DNA of 62,490 nucleotides from Bacteroidota bacterium (GTDB lineage Bacteria > Bacteroidota > Bacteroidia > Chitinophagales > Chitinophagaceae): assembly GCA_023391015.1 (NCBI GenBank), contig JAEWBT010000132.1, forward strand, positions 1 to 62,490, given 5' to 3'. Shown in pieces: positions 17,585-26,206 of this stretch. The translations under genes were made by a program, and so were the position numbers. Under the pieces are notes generated by a model. That model saw only the letters and a program-made list of their open reading frames with translations. It was not told the origin of the DNA and ran no database searches. Each line of letters begins with the position of its first letter. Positions within the stretch are counted from its first letter, which is position 1.

Positions 17585-17634
17585 ACGGGGTTAAAAGACG
17601 AAAAGAATTTTCAGGGGTTTAATAAAGGTGAAAA

Positions 17635-18939
17635 TTAAGCATTGAAAACTACAAGTGTGTAATCTTTTTTGCCTTTCTGCAAAAGCAGGTATTTTCCGGA
17701 AAGCAATTGCCCCGGCGAAAACCGGAAATCAAGGCCTACTTTTTCTTTATTGACACTAAAGCCACCCGCAGCAATCATTTTCCGGGCTTCACCTTTAGAA
17801 TTAAAAACACCATTTTCAGCCAGGAAGGTCAGCAGGTCGGTTTCAGACAGCGTGGCCAGCGGCGCTTCAACGCGCGGCACACCGGCCAATGCACCCAGCA
17901 ACTCTTTTTCCGACAGGCTTTGCAGTGCTTCCACAGTGGCTTTGCCAAACAAAATCTCTGATGCCCGCAGAGCGCTTTGCAGTGCCTCCGCACCGTGTAC
18001 CATCGTGGTTACTTCCTGGGCCAGACTGGTTTGCAGGCGGCGTTCGTGGGGGGCTTCGCGGTGCTGGGCAATCAGGGTTTTGATTTCCGCAATTTCCCGG
18101 AACGAAAACACATACATCATCCGCTCGGCGTCAGCATCAGGCAGTCCCAACCAAAACTGATAAAATTGGTAGGGCGATGTTTTCTCAGCGTCAAGCCAGA
18201 TGTTACCGCCTTCTGATTTGCCAAATTTGGAGCCGTCACTTTTAGTGATTAAAGGACAGGTAAAAGCAAAGGCTTGTGGCTTTTCGGCTTCTTCGCCGGT
18301 TTCGTGAAAGGCTTTGCGACGGATGAGCTCAGTTCCGGTCGTGATGTTGCCCCATTGATCGGCACCGCCCATTTGCAGGGTTACGCCGTGGTTTTTGTGG
18401 AGATGGTAGAAATCGTAGCCCTGAATGAGCTGGTAGGAAAACTCGGTAAACGACAGGCCGGTTTCCAGTCGTCGGCTCACCGAATCCTTCGACATCATGT
18501 AGGAAACGGTGATGTATTTTCCGGCTTCGCGGATAAAATCAATAAAAGAAAACCGGTTGATCCAGTCGGCGTTGTTGACGAGTACTGCGCCGTTAGGCGC
18601 ATCATCGGAAAAATCCAGAAAACGCTCCAACTGACTGCGGATGCCCGCGACGTTGCGGGCAATGGCAGCTTCGTCCTGCAGGTTGCGCTCGGCTGATTTT
18701 CCGGACGGGTCGCCGATGGCACCGGTGGCTCCACCCAGCAGCGCATAGGGCTTGTGGCCCGCGCGTTGCAGGCGCATCAGCAAGGTAATAGGCAATAGGG
18801 AACCAACGTGCAGCGAGTCGGCAGTGGGGTCAAAACCAATGTAGCCGGCGGTCGGCGTGTTTTGCAGTTGTTCTTCCGTTCCGGGAATAATGTCCTGAAT
18901 CAAACCGCGTTCGCGCAGTTCGCCGATAAAGTTGGTCAT
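17635..18939 (-). CDS. tyrS: Tyrosyl-tRNA synthetase
   Basis: This 434-residue class I synthetase charges tRNA-Tyr. The HIGH-like motif is in FDPTADSLHVGSLLP, the tyrosine/tRNA region in QLIQGYDFYHLHKNHGVTLQMGG ADQWGN, and the KMSKS-like loop in KSDGSKFGKSEGG. A C-terminal S4 RNA-binding domain (residues ~365-434, NGVFNSKGEARKMIAAGG) completes the bacterial TyrRS form. Length is typical. It is divergent from the PorU2-like gene. A tRNA-Tyr gene is present at 45887-45969. Confidence 0.96.
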   Translation of the reverse strand: MTNFIGELRERGLIQDIIPGTEEQLQNTPTAGYIGFDPTADSLHVGSLLPITLLMRLQRAGHKPYALLGGATGAIGDPSGKSAERNLQDEAAIARNVAGIRSQLERFLDFSDDAPNGAVLVNNADWINRFSFIDFIREAGKYITVSYMMSKDSVSRRLETGLSFTEFSYQLIQGYDFYHLHKNHGVTLQMGGADQWGNITTGTELIRRKAFHETGEEAEKPQAFAFTCPLITKSDGSKFGKSEGGNIWLDAEKTSPYQFYQFWLGLPDADAERMMYVFSFREIAEIKTLIAQHREAPHERRLQTSLAQEVTTMVHGAEALQSALRASEILFGKATVEALQSLSEKELLGALAGVPRVEAPLATLSETDLLTFLAENGVFNSKGEARKMIAAGGFSVNKEKVGLDFRFSPGQLLSGKYLLLQKGKKDYTLVVFNA

Positions 18940-19023
18940 GGTACTTGGTGGAGTCTAAAAAAGAAGCGCTTGTAAAGGGTTGCAAAAGTATTTTTTTTAA
19001 GGTTGGGAAAAGGCAAAAAGTGA

Positions 19024-19053
19024 TTGTATAAGATAGAATCCAACTTATCTTCG
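19024..19053 (+). promoter_or_regulatory. Promoter of the PorU2-like gene
   Basis: A TTG at 19024-19026, a 19-nt spacer and TATCTTCG at 19046-19053 match the Bacteroidota -33/-7 layout. The ATG is 17 nt downstream. Confidence 0.6.
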
Positions 19054-19070
19054 CTTGGCAACATATATCT

Positions 19071-22000
19071 ATGCGGAAAGCCTTTCTTTTTTTCGTGCTG
19101 ACGGGTCTGATCTGGAGTGCTTTCAACCTCCGCACACACGCGCAGACACCTGCTCTTCTGGGCGACGAGTGGATTGATTTTCAACAGTCTTACTACAAAA
19201 TTCCGGTTAGTAAAACCGGCGTGTATCGCATTACCGGCCAAAACCTGTTGACGCGCGGGCTGCCGGCGGCCATTCCGGGGGCGCAGTTCCGGCTTTTTCG
19301 CCAAGGCAAGGAAGTTCCCATCAACGTATCGGCCAATGGTGCTTTTTCCCCCACCGATTACATTGAGTTTGTGGGTTTTAAAAACGATGGCGAGGCCGAC
19401 CGTGCGCTGTATGCTTCCCCCAAGCTGCAGGCAGATCCCTATCAGAGTCTTTTCAGCGATACGGCTTGGTATTTCCTTACCTGGACTGCAACTGGAACGG
19501 GCCTGCGCTACACCGACGCTACGACAGCCATTCCGGCCAGTCCTGCTGCTACGGCGAGCCGGGTGCGGGCCACCGTCCGGAAATCTTATACCAACATTTT
19601 CTTTGCGGGCAATGCCGCCAGCACTTCGTACCTGTTTTATACCTCTAAGTTTGGCGAAGGCGAAGGATTTATAAACCGGATTTATGGGGCCGGTAGCACT
19701 GCCTCGGAAAGCCTGCCGACGCCCGAAGGGCAAAGCAGTGAGCTGGAAATTGAAACCGGAATTTCGGGATTGTCGATGGACAATACGCAGGCGGGCATTC
19801 CCGCACCGCCGCATCCGATTAAAATTTCAATTGGTAATGATGTAGTTGTGGATACCACCTACGCCTCGCAGCAGTACTGCCGCTTTGATACCGGAACTGC
19901 TACCTGGAACAAAGCCGCCACTACAAATGTGGTCTTTAAAACAACCCAACTGCGCAACAATTTTGATAACTGGGGTATCCACTTTATAAAACTCAGCTAC
20001 TGGCGCACGCTCAATTTTTCAGGGCAAACGCTGGCCGAGTTTGAGGTAGAGGCCTCGGCTACGGCGCAACTGCTTGCCCTGCAAAACATTACGGCCACCC
20101 GCCTTTATGACCTCACCGCACAAAAATATTATGATGCCGACCTGTCAGTAAGCGGGCAGACCCGTTTTTACTTGGAGCCATCAACTGTGCCGCACAAGTA
20201 TCTGGTGCTGACCAGCAGCGCCCTCTCCGGCGCACCGCCCATTGCAAAAGCCAATTTTAAAAATTATGCTGCTACCGGCGGCGACTACGTTATCATCACC
20301 CATCCATCGCTTGATGGCCCGGACGGTGCGTTGCAGGCTTACAAAAGCTATCGCGCTTCGGCTGCGGGTGGCGGCTACCGGCCCCTGATGGTGTATGCGC
20401 CTGACTTGTACGACCAGTTTGCCGGTGGCATTTCCCAGCATCCGCTGGCGATTAAAAATTTTCTGACCCGCCTCCGGAAATCGGCTGCCGTTAAGCCAAC
20501 GCACGTAGCGCTCCTGGGGCATGGCGTGAGTTATCCGGTGTACCGCTCCGGAGCAACGGCTGCTTTCAGCCGGGCGCTGGTGCCTACTTATGGCCATCCG
20601 GGCTCGGATGCGTTGCTGACGGATAATGGCTCCGGAACGCTTTCTATCGGGCGCGTTTCGGTCCTGAACAGCACCGAACTCATCACCTATCTCAACAAGG
20701 TAAAAGCCTATGAAGAAGCCCTGACCCGCGTGCCCGCCGTGCCGACCCTGGAAACCGAATCCTGGAAGAAAAAGGTTTTGCACATTGCCGGTGCCAGAGA
20801 TCAGGCGCTCCAACAAGGCCTGCTGGCTACCTTGAACAACGCTGCCCGAGCGCTGATAGATACGCCTTACGCCGGTGAGGTGATGACGATTGCCAAAAAC
20901 ACCACCAACCCGGTGGATCCGTTTACCAACAGCTATGTGGACTCGGTGCTGAACGAAGGCATGGGCATCCTGACCTTTCACGGCCACGCCTACGCCGGTG
21001 GTTTTGACTACAATATCAACGAGCCGGAGCTGTACGTAAACCGGCCTAAAATGCCACTTTTTATTGCGCTGGGCTGCAACGTTTCACAGATTTTTGATAC
21101 CGGAAACCGGACGATTTCAGAACGCTACATCCTGTCGCCGCGCGGGGGGGCTGTTGCGATGCTGGCTGCCGACCAGCTTCAATTCACAGAGTTCCACAGC
21201 GAATACCTGACGGAGCTGTATGGCCAGTTTTCCGGAAAAGATTTTCGGCGGGCGATTGGCCAGCAGGTAGCAGCCAGTTATGATAACGTACGCCAGCGCC
21301 ACCTCAGCAACGATTACCGGGATTTTATGAAAGCCAACCTGGAATCGATGGTCTATCAGGGCGATCCGGCGCTCAACCTGTACCACCCGGAAAAACCGGA
21401 TTTTCACCTCAGCGCCGAAGGGATTTATACCATTCCGGTGCAGGTTACCTCCGAGACTGATTCGTTCCGGTTGAAAATTGTTTCCTACAACCTGGCCAAA
21501 GGGTTTCGCGATAGCGGCCTGGTCGTGCGCATCCAACACACCAAGCCTTCCGGACAAACCGTTGTAGCGCGGGAATACACGCTTCCGGAACTGCTGCGCA
21601 CCGATACCACAACCGTCTGGATCTCTTTTGACAAACGGGCTGACCTGGGCAACAACCGTTTTACCATCACCATCAATCCCGACGGCAAAATCGGGGAAAT
21701 CTCCACCGCCAACAATACGGCGACCTACGACCTGTTTATTTCCGGAAATAATCTGGTGCCGGTTTTCCCGTATGCCTACAGCATCGTCAACAAGCCGCCT
21801 ACCTTAAAAGCATCCACGCTCAACCCATTTGCAGCCGAGGCGGCTTATGTGTTAGAGATTGATACCACAGAGTTGTTCAACAGTCCGCTGCTGCGCCGCA
21901 AGAATATTTCCGGAAAAGGCGGGCTGGTGAAATGGCAGCCCGATATTCCATTCACCGATAGTACGGTGTACTATTGGCGCTCGGCTTATGCGCCGGTCTC

Positions 22001-24152
22001 TGGTGGCAGTCCGGTATGGTCAGAAGCTTCTTTTGTGTATTTACCAGGCGCCGGCGAAGGATGGAACCAGTCGCACGCCTTTCAGTATTTGCATGATACC
22101 CGCAACCAGTTGCAATACGACGCTACGGACCGGACGTTTAGTTTTGACCGGCTGAGCCGCCGCATCGCGGTGCGTTGCAAGGTGATGTTCAACGACGATG
22201 ATGTGGACAATAACAAGGTGCAGCTGGACGAAGTGGATTTTCAACGCAGCAGTTGTATACAGAGAAATACTGCCATTCAGATTATCGTTATTGACTCCAA
22301 CACCGGGGACATCTGGCGAAACACGCCGGACCGGCAGGCTATTTATGGCAGCGAATCGTCCTGTGCTTCTAACCGGGACGAGTGGGCTTTTGAGTTTTCC
22401 CTTAACGACAGCACAGGTCGTAACAAGGCTTATAAATTCCTCAAAGACATCCCGACGGGCAAATATGTGCTGGTGAAAAGCAGCATGACGTCTTTTCTGT
22501 CTACCCCAACAAACGCCGCTTCGTGGGCCGCAGATGCGGCAGTGTATGGTCCCGGAAATACGCTCTACGATTTCCTTAAAACCGCCGGCTTCAGCCAATT
22601 GGATTCTTTTTACGGCAAAAAGGCTTTTGTATTCTGGTATCAGCAGGCCATCCCGAATTACGCGCCCTTCCAGGCCGTCGGCGAAACAGATACCTCTCTG
22701 ATTGTAAAAGAATTTTTGGTGCGTCCCTACCAGACCGCCGGTGCGATGCAAAGCGTTGTGGTAGGCCCGACGCTGGCCTGGAAAAGCCTGCATTGGAAAA
22801 GCACGGTGGTTCCCGGAGCCGAAGACGCTGCCGATATGGACACGGTGCGTGTGTATGGTGTAAATAGCAATGGAAGCACCGATACGCTTTTGTTTCAAAC
22901 CACTGCCCGCGATACCAGTATTTCCGGAATTTCGGCAGGCCGGTTTCCGAAACTGCGTCTCGAATGGCGAACCGAAGACACCCTGCACCGGCGGGCGCGG
23001 CAACTGGGCTACTGGCGCGTTCATCATACGCCCGTTCCGGAACTGGCCCTCAATCCATCGGCCCTGCTGACGCTGCGGGATTCTGCTGTAACCATCGGCC
23101 AGCCCATTACCATGAAAATAGCGGTTGAAAACGTGAGCACCACGCCTATGGATTCGGTGCTGGTACGCTATCGGGTTGTGCAGGAAAATGGCCGGGTGCT
23201 GCCCTTGCAGGACATTCGCTACCGGTCTTTGCCCGGCGAAGACACCTTACAGGCCACGCTGCAATTTGCCTCTATCCCGTATGGAGGCAGTAATCTGCTT
23301 TTCTTGGAAGCCAATCCCGATAAAGACCAGCCGGAGCTGTACCATCCCAACAACCTCGGCTACCTGGCCTTCCGCGTAAAAGGCGATGTGCTGAATCCGC
23401 TGCTCGACGTTACGTTTGACAGCATTCATATCAGCGACCGCGATATTGTTTCTTCGCATCCGGAAATCCGTATCCGGCTGATTGGTCAGAACCGCTACCG
23501 CCTGCTCGACGACACGAGCCTGATTCAGGTAAACCTGAAATCGCCCGATGACCCGATTAGCCTGACCAATGGCAAGCGCATTCCGTTTGACAGCACTGTG
23601 TGCCGGTTTATCCCCGCCCGCTACGACAGCACCGGCAAGCTGCGCAACGAAGCCTACGTGATCTATAAACCTACGCTGACGCAATTCAGCACATCGCCTA
23701 CCGAAAACCTGTATGAGCTGATTGTGAAAGCAAAAGACGCGAGCGGCAATGCTGCCGGCAGCGAAGATTACCGCGTTTCCTTCCGCGTAGTGGCCACTTC
23801 CGGCATCTCGCAGGTTTATAACTATCCCAATCCTTTCACTGGCAAAACGCGCTTTGCATTTCTGATTACCGGCGACGCCCTGCCCAAAGACTTCAGCATC
23901 CGGATTGTGGATCTGAAAGGAACTGCCGTGCGCACCATCACCCTGGCCGATCTTGGGCCTTTGCGGGTGGGGCAAAACCGTCCACTCTATGAATGGGATG
24001 GCCGCAGCGACGCCGGCGTGCCCCTGCCACCGGGCATTTACCTCTACCGCGCCGATGCCGAAACCGACAAAGGACCCCTCCAGCATATCCCTACCAGCGT
24101 AGATGACGGGTTTAAAAATGGATGGGGCCGAATGCTTTTCCTGCCCCAATAG
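19071..24152 (+). CDS. porU2: PorU2-like type IX secretion system sortase (gingipain-type C25 peptidase)
   Basis: This very long protein (1693 residues) has a signal peptide ending near THAQ. An N-terminal beta region (DEWIDFQQSYYKIPVSKTGVYRI) leads to a C25 peptidase domain. GDYVIITHP and PTHVALLGHG precede the catalytic His in LTFHGHAYAGG (H637) and Cys in ALGCNVSQIF (C669). C-terminal Ig-like or CARDB-like repeats follow (GKIGEISTANNTATYDLFI). A FlgD/T9SS-type domain ends it (VYNYPNPFTGKTRF ... PPGIYLYRADA). PorU removes the C-terminal signal of T9SS cargo and attaches it to lipid. The extra length and own sorting-like tail fit the PorU2 group rather than classical PorU. PorG lies 53 nt downstream. 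A G7 run occurs near 21144. Confidence 0.85.
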   Translation: MRKAFLFFVLTGLIWSAFNLRTHAQTPALLGDEWIDFQQSYYKIPVSKTGVYRITGQNLLTRGLPAAIPGAQFRLFRQGKEVPINVSANGAFSPTDYIEFVGFKNDGEADRALYASPKLQADPYQSLFSDTAWYFLTWTATGTGLRYTDATTAIPASPAATASRVRATVRKSYTNIFFAGNAASTSYLFYTSKFGEGEGFINRIYGAGSTASESLPTPEGQSSELEIETGISGLSMDNTQAGIPAPPHPIKISIGNDVVVDTTYASQQYCRFDTGTATWNKAATTNVVFKTTQLRNNFDNWGIHFIKLSYWRTLNFSGQTLAEFEVEASATAQLLALQNITATRLYDLTAQKYYDADLSVSGQTRFYLEPSTVPHKYLVLTSSALSGAPPIAKANFKNYAATGGDYVIITHPSLDGPDGALQAYKSYRASAAGGGYRPLMVYAPDLYDQFAGGISQHPLAIKNFLTRLRKSAAVKPTHVALLGHGVSYPVYRSGATAAFSRALVPTYGHPGSDALLTDNGSGTLSIGRVSVLNSTELITYLNKVKAYEEALTRVPAVPTLETESWKKKVLHIAGARDQALQQGLLATLNNAARALIDTPYAGEVMTIAKNTTNPVDPFTNSYVDSVLNEGMGILTFHGHAYAGGFDYNINEPELYVNRPKMPLFIALGCNVSQIFDTGNRTISERYILSPRGGAVAMLAADQLQFTEFHSEYLTELYGQFSGKDFRRAIGQQVAASYDNVRQRHLSNDYRDFMKANLESMVYQGDPALNLYHPEKPDFHLSAEGIYTIPVQVTSETDSFRLKIVSYNLAKGFRDSGLVVRIQHTKPSGQTVVAREYTLPELLRTDTTTVWISFDKRADLGNNRFTITINPDGKIGEISTANNTATYDLFISGNNLVPVFPYAYSIVNKPPTLKASTLNPFAAEAAYVLEIDTTELFNSPLLRRKNISGKGGLVKWQPDIPFTDSTVYYWRSAYAPVSGGSPVWSEASFVYLPGAGEGWNQSHAFQYLHDTRNQLQYDATDRTFSFDRLSRRIAVRCKVMFNDDDVDNNKVQLDEVDFQRSSCIQRNTAIQIIVIDSNTGDIWRNTPDRQAIYGSESSCASNRDEWAFEFSLNDSTGRNKAYKFLKDIPTGKYVLVKSSMTSFLSTPTNAASWAADAAVYGPGNTLYDFLKTAGFSQLDSFYGKKAFVFWYQQAIPNYAPFQAVGETDTSLIVKEFLVRPYQTAGAMQSVVVGPTLAWKSLHWKSTVVPGAEDAADMDTVRVYGVNSNGSTDTLLFQTTARDTSISGISAGRFPKLRLEWRTEDTLHRRARQLGYWRVHHTPVPELALNPSALLTLRDSAVTIGQPITMKIAVENVSTTPMDSVLVRYRVVQENGRVLPLQDIRYRSLPGEDTLQATLQFASIPYGGSNLLFLEANPDKDQPELYHPNNLGYLAFRVKGDVLNPLLDVTFDSIHISDRDIVSSHPEIRIRLIGQNRYRLLDDTSLIQVNLKSPDDPISLTNGKRIPFDSTVCRFIPARYDSTGKLRNEAYVIYKPTLTQFSTSPTENLYELIVKAKDASGNAAGSEDYRVSFRVVATSGISQVYNYPNPFTGKTRFAFLITGDALPKDFSIRIVDLKGTAVRTITLADLGPLRVGQNRPLYEWDGRSDAGVPLPPGIYLYRADAETDKGPLQHIPTSVDDGFKNGWGRMLFLPQ

Positions 24153-24205
24153 TTTTGTTTTTGCTGATTGTGAATTACCTTTCGCCTCTATCTCCCCTTA
24201 AAATC

Positions 24206-25084
24206 ATGCAGGTTTTGAAGCGTATTCTCCCGGCATTAACCCTTCTTTTAAGCGTTTCTTTCGCAGTCACCGCCCAGACCCAAAAGCACCATGAGGTGGG
24301 GCTGGCCGCAGGTGTGTCTAATTATTACGGCGACCTGCAGCAACGGTGGATTCCTAAAAAGTACTACCATCCGGTTGGAGGGATTACGTACAAATATTTC
24401 TTGTCGCCCCGTTTCGGGCTGCGTGCCGGCATGATGTACACCCAGCTTTCGGCGGCCGATTCCACCTCCGACGTACCGATTTACCGCGGGCGGAACCTGA
24501 GTTTTAAAACCAACCTGCTGGAGTTTCACGGCGGTTTTGAATTCAACTTCCTGCCCATTACCCGGGAGCGCTTCAAGGTATCGCCCTACGTTTTTGGTGC
24601 GATTGCCGTTTTCCACCACGATCCTTATGCGATAGATGCTGCCGGAAATAAGGTGTATTTAAAGCCGCTTTCCACCGAAGGACAGGGCCTGGACCGCTAC
24701 CCGGACCGTACCCCATATGGACTGATGAATATTTCGTTTCCGGTAGGCGGCGGGATGAAGTTTTTTGTGGGTAAAAAGCTGATGATTACCACCGAACTTG
24801 GTTTTCGCTACACGACCACCGACTATTTGGATGACGTGAGCAAGTCGTATGTTTCGCTGGATACGCTGCGGATGTATCGCGGACAACAAGCGGCTGATTT
24901 TTCGTTTCGCGGCGATGAGATTACCACTTTCGCTCCCGAAGGCGGCGCTATTTACCCGGATTATAAATACAAGCGGGGCGATTCCCGTGCCAACGATTGG
25001 TATTGGTTTGGCACACTGGGCGTCTCGGTTTATTTAGATGCCTTCGGCAACCGCAGCGATTACAAGCCTACCAAGTGTCGCTAG
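24206..25084 (+). CDS. porG: PorG-like T9SS outer-membrane protein (DUF6089)
   Basis: This 292-residue outer-membrane beta-barrel protein has a signal peptide ending AVTAQ; the ATG at 24206 gives that peptide cleanly. The mature protein begins KHHEVGLAAGVSNYYGDLQ and contains LLEFHGGFEFNFLPI and WYWFGTLGVSVYLDAFGN, the DUF6089/PorG pattern. PorG links the periplasmic PorKN rings of T9SS to the outer membrane. It directly follows the sortase-like gene on the same strand, which supports a secretion role. A generic DUF6089 barrel is the alternative. Confidence 0.8.
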   Translation: MQVLKRILPALTLLLSVSFAVTAQTQKHHEVGLAAGVSNYYGDLQQRWIPKKYYHPVGGITYKYFLSPRFGLRAGMMYTQLSAADSTSDVPIYRGRNLSFKTNLLEFHGGFEFNFLPITRERFKVSPYVFGAIAVFHHDPYAIDAAGNKVYLKPLSTEGQGLDRYPDRTPYGLMNISFPVGGGMKFFVGKKLMITTELGFRYTTTDYLDDVSKSYVSLDTLRMYRGQQAADFSFRGDEITTFAPEGGAIYPDYKYKRGDSRANDWYWFGTLGVSVYLDAFGNRSDYKPTKCR

Positions 25085-25129
25085 AAATATAAAAGGCTGG
25101 GCCGTAAATGCCCCTTAGAACAACTTTAT

Positions 25130-25160
25130 TTTCCGGAAATCAGGCTTTGATTTCCGGAAT
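25130..25160. repeat. Paired TTTCCGGAA(A/T) element
   Basis: A full copy starts at 25130 and a nine-of-ten copy (TTTCCGGAAT) at 25151, 21 bp apart, with the linker TCAGGCTTTGA. Confidence 0.85.
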
Positions 25161-25290
25161 TTTTTTGGGTGTAAAAAAGGAAATGATACTCGGATAATAC
25201 CCATCGCACTCCTAAAGTGCACACTTCCTTTTCTTCACTTCGGGGCCGGGGAGCGGATAAAAAAGTGTCGTTCAAATCTCTAAACCTTCT

Positions 25291-25367
25291 TATTTTGTCA
25301 CCCTGCCCAAAGGCAGGGCCTCACAAATCGCTTCTGAGATTCCGCCTTTCGGCGGAATGACAAAATA
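25291..25367 (-). repeat. Two-hairpin repeat element, copy 2 (inverted)
   Basis: TATTTTGTCACCCTGCCC at one end and GGCGGAATGACAAAATA at the other. It is the reverse-complement arrangement of the element at 13676-13761, with divergent middle sequence. Confidence 0.75.
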
Positions 25368-25540
25368 AAGGGAAAGCGGAATTTCCGGAAAATCTCAACC
25401 GCCAATGATACTGACCTGACAGGCCCGTAGCGAAGCGCAGGAGCCTGTCAGGTATCAAAAAAATTCCGGAAAATGGCCTTTAAAAAAGAGAAAAACAAAG
25501 GCTTATTCACAAGCCTTACAGTCTTGGGTTATATTTTCGC

Positions 25541-26125
25541 GTGGTGCAACAATTTCTGGCGCTGCTGATCCGGTCTTTTCTGAAAGGCTTGATTATCCTG
25601 CTTCCGGTAACCATTACCGGCTACATTCTGTGGAGCGTTTTTACGGGAGTGGATGAGCTGGTCCCGGGCGTTCCGCGCGGTACCGGTTTCCTTATCATCA
25701 TTGGGGTCGTTACGGTTATCGGGTTTATCGGGTTGAAGTGGTCGTTTGGCCGGGTCGTGTTTGAATACCTCGGGACAGTGCTTGCCAAAGCGCCCGGTAT
25801 CCGCCATATTTATTCGTCTATCAAAGACATTCTGGATTCTTTTGTGGGCGATAAACGGAAATTCAACCAGCCTGTTTGGCTGCGCACAGCGGAGAACCCG
25901 GAACTGTGGCGCATTGGTTTCCTCACCCAGAAAGACATGGCTGTTTTTGGGATGCCCGGCTTTGTAGCCGTTTATCTGCCCCATAGCTACGCGATCTCCG
26001 GCTGGGTGGTGATGGCGCAAAAAGAAAACATCCGTCCGGTTACAACGATGGGTCCAACAGAAGCGATGAAATTTGCCGTTTCCGGTGGTATTACGACGCA
26101 GGCAAAACCGCCCGAAATAGAGTGA
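25541..26125 (+). CDS. DUF502 membrane protein
   Basis: This 194-residue protein matches the DUF502 family. It has two membrane segments (LIILLPVTITGYILWSVF and GFLIIIGVVTVIGFIG) followed by a soluble domain with the typical AKAPGIRHIYSSIKDI and VAVYLPHSYAISGWVV stretches. The start is GTG at 25541 or 25544. A TATTTTCG box abuts it, so the true start could be slightly downstream. Family function is unknown beyond a conserved inner-membrane location. Confidence 0.85.
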   Translation: MVQQFLALLIRSFLKGLIILLPVTITGYILWSVFTGVDELVPGVPRGTGFLIIIGVVTVIGFIGLKWSFGRVVFEYLGTVLAKAPGIRHIYSSIKDILDSFVGDKRKFNQPVWLRTAENPELWRIGFLTQKDMAVFGMPGFVAVYLPHSYAISGWVVMAQKENIRPVTTMGPTEAMKFAVSGGITTQAKPPEIE

Positions 26126-26206
26126 TTGGCGTCCGTTAGCAGATCTCCTGTCCGAAGGACATCCAATTTCCCAATGTTGCAAAGCCGCCCCCTAATTTCA
26201 ACACCT

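Larger units (their letters stand above)
25085..25540. other. 456-bp repeat-rich intergenic region
   Basis: It contains a palindrome pair at 25130/25151, an inverted copy of the two-hairpin repeat (25291-25367), one further TTTCCGGAAA near 25382 and a hairpin ACCTGACAGGC/GCCTGTCAGGT (25414-25453). There is no credible gene. The accumulation of different repeats suggests a tolerant insertion site. Confidence 0.7.
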
